From: Limosilactobacillus caecicola
GTDB taxonomy: Bacteria > Bacillota > Bacilli > Lactobacillales > Lactobacillaceae
Assembly (NCBI RefSeq): GCF_943192935.1
Contig: NZ_CALPCI010000002.1
Location: 372,001-436,000, forward strand
Length of the DNA: 64,000 nt
Direction of reading: 5' to 3'
Shown here: in pieces, positions 57,629-64,000 of the stretch
How the letters are laid out: each line of letters begins with the position of its first letter
Numbering within the stretch: position 1 is the first letter of the stretch
Translations under genes and position numbers: made by a program
Notes under the pieces: generated by a model
The model's input: only the letters and a program-made list of their open reading frames with translations
Told to the model about the DNA's origin: nothing
Databases searched by the model: none

Positions 57629-58879
57629 CTATGACGCCTTCGTGTCATTCATGATGTAGCGTGGTTCAGTGTGATTTTGAACACAATTCTTATCAATAAC
57701 CACTTCTTTAACATCCTGGCGACTCGGTAAATCAAACATCACGTCACGCATTACTTCTTCAATAATAGAACGAAGGCCACGAGCACCAGTATTTCGGGCA
57801 ATTGCCAAGCGAGCCATTTCACGCAATGCACCATCCGTGAACCGTAAATTGCTTCCGTCTAGGCGGATTAATTCCTGATACTGCTTAACTAACGCATTCT
57901 TCGGTTCTGTCAAAATCCGGACAAGATCATCTTCGTCCAGTTTTTCTAAGGCAGTCATCACTGGCAAACGACCAATAAATTCGGGAATTAGCCCAAATTT
58001 AAGCAAGTCTTCTGGAATAACGTGTTGCAAAATATTTTTCTCGTTAACCTGGTCAGCCTCTTTAGAATCTGTACCAAAACCAATCGTTTTGTCACCAAGA
58101 CGTTCCTTAACAATTGATTCGATCCCATCGAACGCTCCCCCAACAATAAAGAGGATATTCTTGGTGTCAACCTGAATAAATTCTTGTTGAGGATGTTTCC
58201 GGCCCCCCTGAGGTGGTACGTTAGCAATCGTCCCTTCAAGAATTTTTAACAGTGCTTGTTGAACACCTTCACCCGAAACATCACGGGTGATCGAAACATT
58301 TTCGCTCTTCTTTGCGATCTTATCAATTTCATCAATGTAAATGATCCCTTTTTCCGCCCGTTCGACATCATAATCCGCAGCTTGAAGAAGCTTTAAAATG
58401 ATATTTTCAACATCTTCACCAACGTAACCAGCTTCAGTCAACGTCGTTGCGTCCGCGATTGCAAATGGAACGTTCAAAATACGGGCTAACGATTGCGCTA
58501 AATAGGTTTTACCAGAACCAGTGGGTCCGATTACAGCGATATTTGACTTTTGCAATTCAGTGTCATTATTATCACCAGTAACCATTGCATTAACCCGCTT
58601 ATAGTGGTTATAAACAGCTACCGACAGTGTTTTCTTGGCTTCATTTTGGCCAATTACGTAGTCATTTAATTGACTCATAATTTCAGCTGGAGTAGGTACT
58701 TTAAACGTGCCATTATTAATTTGATCTTCAGCTAATTCTTGTTTAATGATTTCAGAGCAGAGTTCAACACATTCATTGCAAATGTAGACACCAGGTCCAG
58801 CAACGATCTTTTTCACTTCATCTTGTGATTTACCACAAAATGAACAATGAACGTTTTGTTCGGTTGTATCTTCAAACAT
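57629..58879 (-). CDS. clpX: ATP-dependent protease ATPase subunit ClpX
   Basis: 416 residues. Unfoldase that feeds ClpP. N-terminal zinc domain with CSFCGKS and CNECVELC, Walker [13 protein letters not shown], Walker [13 protein letters not shown], sensor [13 protein letters not shown], and the ClpP-contacting loop (IGFGTDS region). Normal length and location between tig and engB. Confidence 0.98.
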   Translation of the reverse strand: MFEDTTEQNVHCSFCGKSQDEVKKIVAGPGVYICNECVELCSEIIKQELAEDQINNGTFKVPTPAEIMSQLNDYVIGQNEAKKTLSVAVYNHYKRVNAMVTGDNNDTELQKSNIAVIGPTGSGKTYLAQSLARILNVPFAIADATTLTEAGYVGEDVENIILKLLQAADYDVERAEKGIIYIDEIDKIAKKSENVSITRDVSGEGVQQALLKILEGTIANVPPQGGRKHPQQEFIQVDTKNILFIVGGAFDGIESIVKERLGDKTIGFGTDSKEADQVNEKNILQHVIPEDLLKFGLIPEFIGRLPVMTALEKLDEDDLVRILTEPKNALVKQYQELIRLDGSNLRFTDGALREMARLAIARNTGARGLRSIIEEVMRDVMFDLPSRQDVKEVVIDKNCVQNHTEPRYIMNDTKAS

Positions 58880-58914
58880 CTACTTTCCTCCTGAAATATA
58901 ATGTTTATTTACCA

Positions 58915-58957
58915 CACAAAAAGGGGTTGCAACTCAAGCATCGTTACAACTCCCTTC
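58915..58957 (-). terminator. Terminator of tig
   Basis: AAGGGAGTTG and CAACCCCTT arms (one bulge) followed by T5 on the minus strand, between tig and clpX. Confidence 0.75.
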
Positions 58958-58989
58958 TAAAATTCGATATTTATCATCAAAGAATGAGA

Positions 58990-60303
58990 CTATTTATCGC
59001 TATCCTTTTCAGCAGGTAAGTCTTGCTTAGCAGAATCAGCAACTAAGTCAACAGCCTTCTTGATTTCAATATCATGAGCTAACATGTCCTTAGTCAAGCT
59101 CTTTTCAATCGCATCTTCTTCCATGCCGAATTGCTTAGCTAAGTCACTAATTTCCTTCTTGATATCATCATCAGATGCGGTCAATTTAGCATCCTTAACA
59201 ATTGCTTCAAGAACCAAGTTGGTCTTAACCCGCTTGTCAGCATCAGTTGCAAATTGCTTCTTTAATGCATCTTCTGAAGTCCCAGTAATTTGGAAGTACA
59301 TTTGAGGGTTAATCCCTTGTTGTTGCATTCCAGCCAAGTATTGTTGAACCTGACGATCAGTATCTTGGTCCAACATTGCTTGTGGAATGTCTTCAATTTC
59401 AGCATTATTAACCGCTGCTTCAATAGCGGCGTCTTCAATGGCAGACTTGGCAGCTTCTTCTTTTTGTTCTTGAAGTTGCTTCTTAGTCTTATCTTTTAAT
59501 TCATCAAGAGTATCAACATCTTCGTCAACATCCTTGGCAAATTCATCATCTAGGTCTGGGAGTTGCTTTTCCTTAACTTCGTGAATTTTTACATTGAAGA
59601 CAGCTTCCTTACCAGCAAGGTTCTTAGCGTGGTAATCTTCTGGGAAGGTAACCTTAACATCAACATCTTCGTCAGCCTTATGACCTACTAATTGGTCTTC
59701 AAAACCAGGAATGAATGATCCAGAACCAAGTTCAAGTGAGTAGTTATCAGCAGAACCACCATCAAACTTTTCACCATCAACAGTACCAACGTAGTCAATG
59801 ACAACCGTGTCACCGTTAGCAGCTGCTTCATCTTCTTTTAGAACCAATTCAGCTTGTTGTTGACGCTTGTTTTCTAATTCGGCATCAACATCGGCATCGG
59901 AAACTTCAGTATCTTGCTTAGGTACTGACATTCCCTTGTATTCACCTAATTTAACTTCAGGCTTAACAGCAACTTCAGCCTTGATTGTCCAAGGTTCACC
60001 CTTCTCCATACTATCAATGCTGATTTGTGGTTGATCAACTGGTTCAATATCAGCTTCCTTAACAGCTGCTTCATAGGCATCAGGAAGAACATCGTTCAGA
60101 GCATCTTGGTATAAAGATTCTTCACCGTACATTTGGTTGAAGATTGCCCGTGGAACGTGACCCTTCCGGAATCCAGGCACCGTAATCCGCTTTTGAGTTT
60201 TCTTAAAAGCGTCATCAATACCCTTTTGAATCGTTTCTACATCAATATCGAACGTTAATGTCCCTTTGCTGGCTTCGCTGTCGCGTTCCCATTTTGCTGA
60301 CAT
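58990..60303 (-). CDS. tig: Trigger factor
   Basis: 437 residues from the ATG at 60303 ([16 protein letters not shown]), GGAGG upstream. Ribosome-bound chaperone with peptidyl-prolyl isomerase activity. The ribosome-docking signature [19 protein letters not shown] lies in the N-terminal domain. The FKBP domain (about 160-245) has [19 protein letters not shown] and [13 protein letters not shown]. The C-terminal arms are long and helical. Confidence 0.97.
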   Translation of the reverse strand: MSAKWERDSEASKGTLTFDIDVETIQKGIDDAFKKTQKRITVPGFRKGHVPRAIFNQMYGEESLYQDALNDVLPDAYEAAVKEADIEPVDQPQISIDSMEKGEPWTIKAEVAVKPEVKLGEYKGMSVPKQDTEVSDADVDAELENKRQQQAELVLKEDEAAANGDTVVIDYVGTVDGEKFDGGSADNYSLELGSGSFIPGFEDQLVGHKADEDVDVKVTFPEDYHAKNLAGKEAVFNVKIHEVKEKQLPDLDDEFAKDVDEDVDTLDELKDKTKKQLQEQKEEAAKSAIEDAAIEAAVNNAEIEDIPQAMLDQDTDRQVQQYLAGMQQQGINPQMYFQITGTSEDALKKQFATDADKRVKTNLVLEAIVKDAKLTASDDDIKKEISDLAKQFGMEEDAIEKSLTKDMLAHDIEIKKAVDLVADSAKQDLPAEKDSDK

Positions 60304-60421
60304 TTCATTTCCTCCAATAACATACAATTTTCAGTTTAATCTCTTAAACCGTAACATACCTTATAATTTTACCGTAGGAAAGGTGGAATTTCAAGCCTTC
60401 CCAATGATTATTAAAGGGTAC

Positions 60422-60451
60422 AAAAAAGGCCCTAGTAAAACTAGAGCCTTT
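60422..60451 (-). terminator. Terminator of tuf
   Basis: AAGGC-CTAG and CTAG-GCCTT arms followed by T6 on the minus strand, about 20 bases after the tuf stop. Confidence 0.9.
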
Positions 60452-60471
60452 CGGTTAGCAACTAATGAAAA

Positions 60472-61662
60472 TTAGTCAAGCACTTCTGATACCACACCGG
60501 CACCAACAGTGTGTCCACCTTCACGAATAGTGAACTTAAGACCCTTTTCAAGAGCAACTGGCTTTTGTAATTCAACAGTGAATGTTACGTTATCACCAGG
60601 CATAACCATTTCTACACCATCTGGTAATTCAATCTTACCAGTAACGTCAGTAGTGTGGAAGTAGAATTGTGGTTGGTAGTCTGAGAAGAATGGAGTGTGA
60701 CGGCCCCCTTCTTCCTTGGTCATAACATAAACTTCACCCTTGAACTTCTTGTGAGTTTGAATTGAACCAGGTTCAGCCAAAACTTGACCACGTTCAACTT
60801 GGTCGTGTGAAATACCACGAAGAAGGACACCAACGTTGTCCCCAGCTTCACCAAGATCAAGAGTCTTGTGGAACATTTCAACACCAGTAACGGTTGACTT
60901 AAGAACATCGTCCTTCAAACCAACGATTTCAACTTCGTCACCGATCTTAACAGTACCACGGTCGATACGACCAGAAGCAACAGTACCACGACCAGTAATA
61001 GTGAAGACATCTTCGACAGGCATCATGAATGGCTTGTCAGTAGGACGCTTTGGAGTTGGAATGTAGTCATCAATAACATCCATCAAGTGAAGGATAACCT
61101 TTTCTTGTTCTGGGTCACCTTCAAGAGCCTTGAGGGCAGAACCACGAACAACAGGAATATCGTCACCAGGGAAATCGTATTCGGACAATAAGTCACGAAC
61201 TTCCATTTCAACTAAGTCAACTAATTCGTCGTCGTCAACAAGGTCAACCTTGTTAAGGAATACAACGATGTATTCAACACCAACCTGACGAGCAAGAAGG
61301 ATGTGTTCACGGGTTTGTGGCATAGGACCATCATCCGCAGCAACAACCAAGATAGCACCATCCATTTGTGCAGCACCAGTGATCATGTTCTTAACGTAGT
61401 CGGCGTGTCCTGGCGCATCAATGTGTGCGTAGTGACGCTTTTCAGTTTCGTATTCAACGTGGGCTGTGTTGATAGTGATACCACGTTCCTTTTCTTCTGG
61501 CGCAGCATCGATATCTTCAAACTTTTCTTGCTTAGCCAGACCCTTTTCAGCCAATACCTTGGTGATAGCGGCCGTTAAAGTAGTCTTCCCATGGTCAACG
61601 TGGCCAATAGTACCAATGTTTACATGGGGTTTAGTACGTTCATAATGTTCTTTTTCTGCCAT
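60472..61662 (-). CDS. tuf: Elongation factor Tu
   Basis: 396 residues from the ATG at 61662 ([20 protein letters not shown]), CAGGAGGG upstream. [10 protein letters not shown] (G1), [12 protein letters not shown] (G3), NKVDLVDD (G4) and GSALKALEG (G5). Domains 2 and 3 complete, ending [13 protein letters not shown]. Stand-alone gene with a strong promoter and a 130-base leader. Confidence 0.98.
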   Translation of the reverse strand: MAEKEHYERTKPHVNIGTIGHVDHGKTTLTAAITKVLAEKGLAKQEKFEDIDAAPEEKERGITINTAHVEYETEKRHYAHIDAPGHADYVKNMITGAAQMDGAILVVAADDGPMPQTREHILLARQVGVEYIVVFLNKVDLVDDDELVDLVEMEVRDLLSEYDFPGDDIPVVRGSALKALEGDPEQEKVILHLMDVIDDYIPTPKRPTDKPFMMPVEDVFTITGRGTVASGRIDRGTVKIGDEVEIVGLKDDVLKSTVTGVEMFHKTLDLGEAGDNVGVLLRGISHDQVERGQVLAEPGSIQTHKKFKGEVYVMTKEEGGRHTPFFSDYQPQFYFHTTDVTGKIELPDGVEMVMPGDNVTFTVELQKPVALEKGLKFTIREGGHTVGAGVVSEVLD

Positions 61663-61791
61663 TAATGAAACCCTCCTGAAATAATATACAAGTATAGTGC
61701 CGGAACAATTCCGACACACCCTTGATGTAATTGTACTACTTCTAGGATTTTATTTAAAGCATTAAATTCAGCCCTAGAAGAATTCTTAACC
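61663..61791 (-). promoter_or_regulatory. tuf leader with two hairpins
   Basis: On the minus strand CTTCTAGG ... CCTAGAAG enclose about 25 bases. Next to the ribosome site GTGTCGGAA-TTG-TTCCGGCAC makes a nine-pair hairpin. They may stabilise this abundant mRNA; no known regulatory class recognised. Confidence 0.4.
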
Positions 61792-61820
61792 ATAATATCA
61801 GCTCATCATTGTTTTGTAAA
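61792..61820 (-). promoter_or_regulatory. Promoter of tuf
   Basis: TTTACA (61820-61815), 17-base spacer, TATTAT (61797-61792) on the minus strand with TG before the -10 box. About 130 bases upstream of the start codon. Confidence 0.75.
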
Positions 61821-61853
61821 CGACTTTGCCGTTTTTTTTATAAATAAATCCAT

Positions 61854-62744
61854 TTAGCCAATACTTTGTTGGATTTTTTGTTGCCATTCTTTAGCGTATT
61901 GCTGGTCCGCATCTAGTTGGTCGGGAACCGTCCCAACCATTACTTCGACCCACGCTGTAGGATTTTTAATAACCTGACCTGCGTATGGAAATAATAAGGC
62001 CATATGCAATTTAATTTGTTGAATCGCGTTTTGATATTCAATCGGATTATCATTTTTGTAACGCTCTTGGATAATCTGCATCAAACTTTGTTCGACCGCT
62101 TTTTCTTGTGCCAAATCCGCCTCAGCCGGAACAATTAAATGCTCCTCCTGATCAATCCAGATAAATTTAACTAGCTCTGCGTAGTGTAAGTCAACCAACG
62201 TCCGCAAAATTGCTACCCTAAAGATTGGCTTTACAAACGAATCCCGCAAAACAAATTGTGCTCCGCTAGCATATTCACGTAATGGGAGTGTATCCGCATC
62301 TGTAATTGCAGAATATTGCGACCATTCTGGTAAATCACCTGTATGAATAAAGTTTTTCAGCTTTTTTTGCAAAGTTGCTGCTTGTTTTTGCTCAGCCCCC
62401 TGCTCCGCCTCAGCAATTTGTGCAATCATATTATTCTTCATAACTTCTTGAGTGGCAAGATTGTTCAGCGTTAACCGTGCCGGGATAAACAAGTGATTAT
62501 GCAGCAAGATATCAATCCACAAAGTGGGGGCCCGCTGTAAATATTCTTGTTCATAATTTCGGGCCTCTTCATGCGCCTGAACGTACTGCTGTTTGTCCAT
62601 GAGTGCTTGGACATAATTGCGTTGTAACTCAAAGGGTAATTCGTGATCAGCAACTGCAGCGATTTTTTCAATAACTTTTTGACTCTCGCCCTGTTCTAAC
62701 AGCTTTGTGGTGATTTGTATTAGATCAGCATATTTCCCATCCAT
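61854..62744 (-). CDS. TPR-like protein of unknown function
   Basis: 296 residues from the ATG at 62744 (MDGKYADLIQIT), GGAGGGAG upstream. Soluble and almost fully helical. The first 90 residues look like tetratricopeptide-type helix pairs (ELPFELQRNYVQALMDKQQYVQAHEEARNYEQEYL). A middle Gln-rich helix (AEQGAEQKQAATLQKKLKNF) and a C-terminal domain with DSFVKPIFRVAILRTLVDLHY follow. Similar genes occur between rnjA and tuf in lactobacilli; function not known. Probably transcribed separately from rnj because a terminator lies in between. Confidence 0.8.
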   Translation of the reverse strand: MDGKYADLIQITTKLLEQGESQKVIEKIAAVADHELPFELQRNYVQALMDKQQYVQAHEEARNYEQEYLQRAPTLWIDILLHNHLFIPARLTLNNLATQEVMKNNMIAQIAEAEQGAEQKQAATLQKKLKNFIHTGDLPEWSQYSAITDADTLPLREYASGAQFVLRDSFVKPIFRVAILRTLVDLHYAELVKFIWIDQEEHLIVPAEADLAQEKAVEQSLMQIIQERYKNDNPIEYQNAIQQIKLHMALLFPYAGQVIKNPTAWVEVMVGTVPDQLDADQQYAKEWQQKIQQSIG

Positions 62745-62780
62745 GGCTATTTCTCCCTCCATGATTGAACATTTTTAAAT

Positions 62781-62808
62781 AAAAAGAGACTGGGACACAC
62801 TCAGTCTC
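62781..62808 (-). terminator. Terminator of the RNase J gene
   Basis: GAGACTG and CAGTCTC arms with a loop of nine bases and T5 on the minus strand. Confidence 0.85.
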
Positions 62809-62865
62809 TCATACTATTAAGATAGTTGTCTCGACAACCCTTATTTAAGCTTGTGCACTAAAAGC

Positions 62866-64000
62866 TTACTTATTTTCGGCACGATGACGTTTAGCTCCCC
62901 GACCACGACTACTATGCTGTTTCTTGCTCTTTACAGAACTTTTCGCATTATCTTGATCTTTTTTGGAGCGGTTTTTGTGCTTCGGGTGTTGATTGATTTC
63001 CATGATAACTGGAAGGATCACCGGATGACGCTTAGTTTGATTAAACAGGAACCGGTTTAGCTTATCACGAACGTTTTGCTTTAAATGGCTCCAATCAAAT
63101 TCCTTTTGATCAAGATCTTCCTGGATCACTTTTTCAACTAAATCGGCGCTTTGTTTCATTAGTTGACGATTAGTTTTGACGAAAACAAACCCTCGCGAGG
63201 TAATTTGTGGACGCGCAACAATCTTTTTGTTTTTCCGGTCAATAGTAGCCACTACAACAAAAATGCCATCCTCAGACAGGATTCGCCGGTCTCTAAGGAC
63301 AATATTGCCAATATCACCGACACCAATCCCGTCAATCATCGTGTTGCCGACTTCAACGTGGTCACCAATGTAGAATTCACCGTCCTTGAATGTTAGGACA
63401 TCGCCCTTATTCATCAAGAAAACATTTTCTTTTGGAATCCCAACTTCTTCAGCTAGTACGGCATGCTGATCTAAGAGGCGGTATTCCCCTTGGATTGGCA
63501 TCAAATATTTTGGCTTCATGAAGTTCAGCATCAACTGTTCGTCATTTTGATTGGCATGCCCCGAAGGATTCAAATCCTGCCCGATAAACTTCACTGCGGC
63601 TCCAGCACGATAGAGTGCATCCGTAACTTTTTGTTCCATTGTTTCCATTGCGTATGATGGAGTCGTTGTAACAAATACCAAGTCACCTTCGCCAAGTTGA
63701 ATATCTTGATCTTCACCGTTGGCAATTGAATTTAAGGCCTTTAGTGGTTCACCCATTCGGCCAGTAACCAGAATGACCACCTCATTTGGATCTAATTCAG
63801 CTGCATCTTGCATCTTAATTAATGTGTCTTCTGGAACTTGAATTTCACCAAGTTTGATGGCAGTATCAATAATCTGTTCTAAATCGCGGCCAGAAAGGAC
63901 CACTTTCCGTCCGGTGGCCACAGCAGCATTCAAAATTTGTTGAACCCGCATAATATTAGATGCAACACTACCGACTACAATCCGCCCATCATGGTTTTCA
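62866..64000 (-). CDS. Ribonuclease J (3' part only, 5' end outside window)
   Basis: About 378 C-terminal residues of an RNase J; the frame is open to the window edge (ENHDGRIVVGSVASNIMRVQQIL...). RNase J is the 5'-3' exo- and endoribonuclease of Firmicutes with a metallo-beta-lactamase/beta-CASP fold. Seen here are the beta-CASP part (VVLSGRDLEQIIDTAIKLGEI, VILVTGRMGEPLKALNSIANG, PSYAMETMEQKVTDALYRAGA) and the distal active-site His in DLNPSGHANQNDEQLML. The C-terminal domain (LRDRRILSEDGIFVVVATIDR) closes with a very basic low-complexity tail (KNRSKKDQDNAKSSVKSKKQHSSRGRGAKRHR). RNase J1 or J2 cannot be decided without the missing catalytic HxHxDH motif; the basic tail and its neighbours lean to J1. 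Confidence 0.92.
   Translation of the reverse strand, partial: ENHDGRIVVGSVASNIMRVQQILNAAVATGRKVVLSGRDLEQIIDTAIKLGEIQVPEDTLIKMQDAAELDPNEVVILVTGRMGEPLKALNSIANGEDQDIQLGEGDLVFVTTTPSYAMETMEQKVTDALYRAGAAVKFIGQDLNPSGHANQNDEQLMLNFMKPKYLMPIQGEYRLLDQHAVLAEEVGIPKENVFLMNKGDVLTFKDGEFYIGDHVEVGNTMIDGIGVGDIGNIVLRDRRILSEDGIFVVVATIDRKNKKIVARPQITSRGFVFVKTNRQLMKQSADLVEKVIQEDLDQKEFDWSHLKQNVRDKLNRFLFNQTKRHPVILPVIMEINQHPKHKNRSKKDQDNAKSSVKSKKQHSSRGRGAKRHRAENK

Overview
The window reads as chromosome of a low-to-mid GC lactic acid bacterium of the Lactobacillaceae. The evidence is the gene content and order (hrcA-grpE-dnaK-dnaJ-lepA behind a CIRCE operator, rpsB-tsf-pyrH-frr-uppS-cdsA-rseP-proS-polC, rimP-nusA-ylxR-ylxQ-infB-rbfA-truB-ribF), an L-lactate dehydrogenase, a mevalonate-pathway HMG-CoA synthase, a YSIRK/LPQTG surface protein with mucin-binding-type repeats, and a LexA box of the Firmicutes type. 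A Limosilactobacillus-like species is my best guess, but the genus is inferred from general resemblance and was not searched. Most of the window is housekeeping and most genes lie on the minus strand.

Layout. 0-1 kb: ldh with a strong terminator. 1.0-8.8 kb: the accessory part. It holds a relic of an ISL3-family element, a large cell-wall adhesin gene broken by one extra base in a C/G run, a two-gene operon (MetQ-like binding protein, then CapA-like phosphatase-fold protein) behind what looks like a leader-peptide transcription attenuator, a small unknown gene with mscL, and an AbiF-like HEPN gene with its own small upstream RNA. 8.9-15.7 kb: lepA and the class I heat-shock operon. 15.7-22.7 kb: small unknown genes, a RibD_C-family reductase, murE with an unusually short aspartate kinase, asnB and ribF. 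22.7-28.8 kb: the nusA-infB operon. 28.8-41.2 kb: polC, proS, envelope lipid genes, frr, pyrH, tsf and rpsB. 41.2-47.5 kb: RNA methyltransferase, GIY-YIG protein, PlsC-like acyltransferase, lexA, mvaS, then a decayed patch beside tRNA-Ser(CGA) with a frameshifted sugar-symporter fragment. 47.5-64 kb: apt, recJ, an SDR enzyme, rnz, obg, uvrC, glnQ, a tiny Lys-rich gene, a MazG-like protein, engB, clpX, tig, tuf, a TPR-like gene and the 3' part of an RNase J gene that runs off the window.

How it fits together. The core blocks supply translation (EF-Tu, EF-Ts, S2, IF-2, RRF, RbfA, RimP, TruB, LepA, ProRS), protein quality control (HrcA regulon, trigger factor, ClpX), DNA replication and repair (PolC, RecJ, UvrC, LexA) and envelope building (UppS, CdsA, MurE, RseP). 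The unusual biology is in the leaders and accessory genes. The leading candidate for an undescribed system is the region 6.82-7.04 kb: a promoter, a short Met/Cys-rich leader ORF, mutually exclusive RNA stems and an intrinsic terminator directly ahead of the MetQ-like/CapA-like pair, whose two proteins contain no cysteine. Second is the AbiF-like gene with a promoter-RNA-terminator cassette immediately upstream, in a form that has lost part of its core domain. All functional statements rest on reading the sequence; no database search was run.
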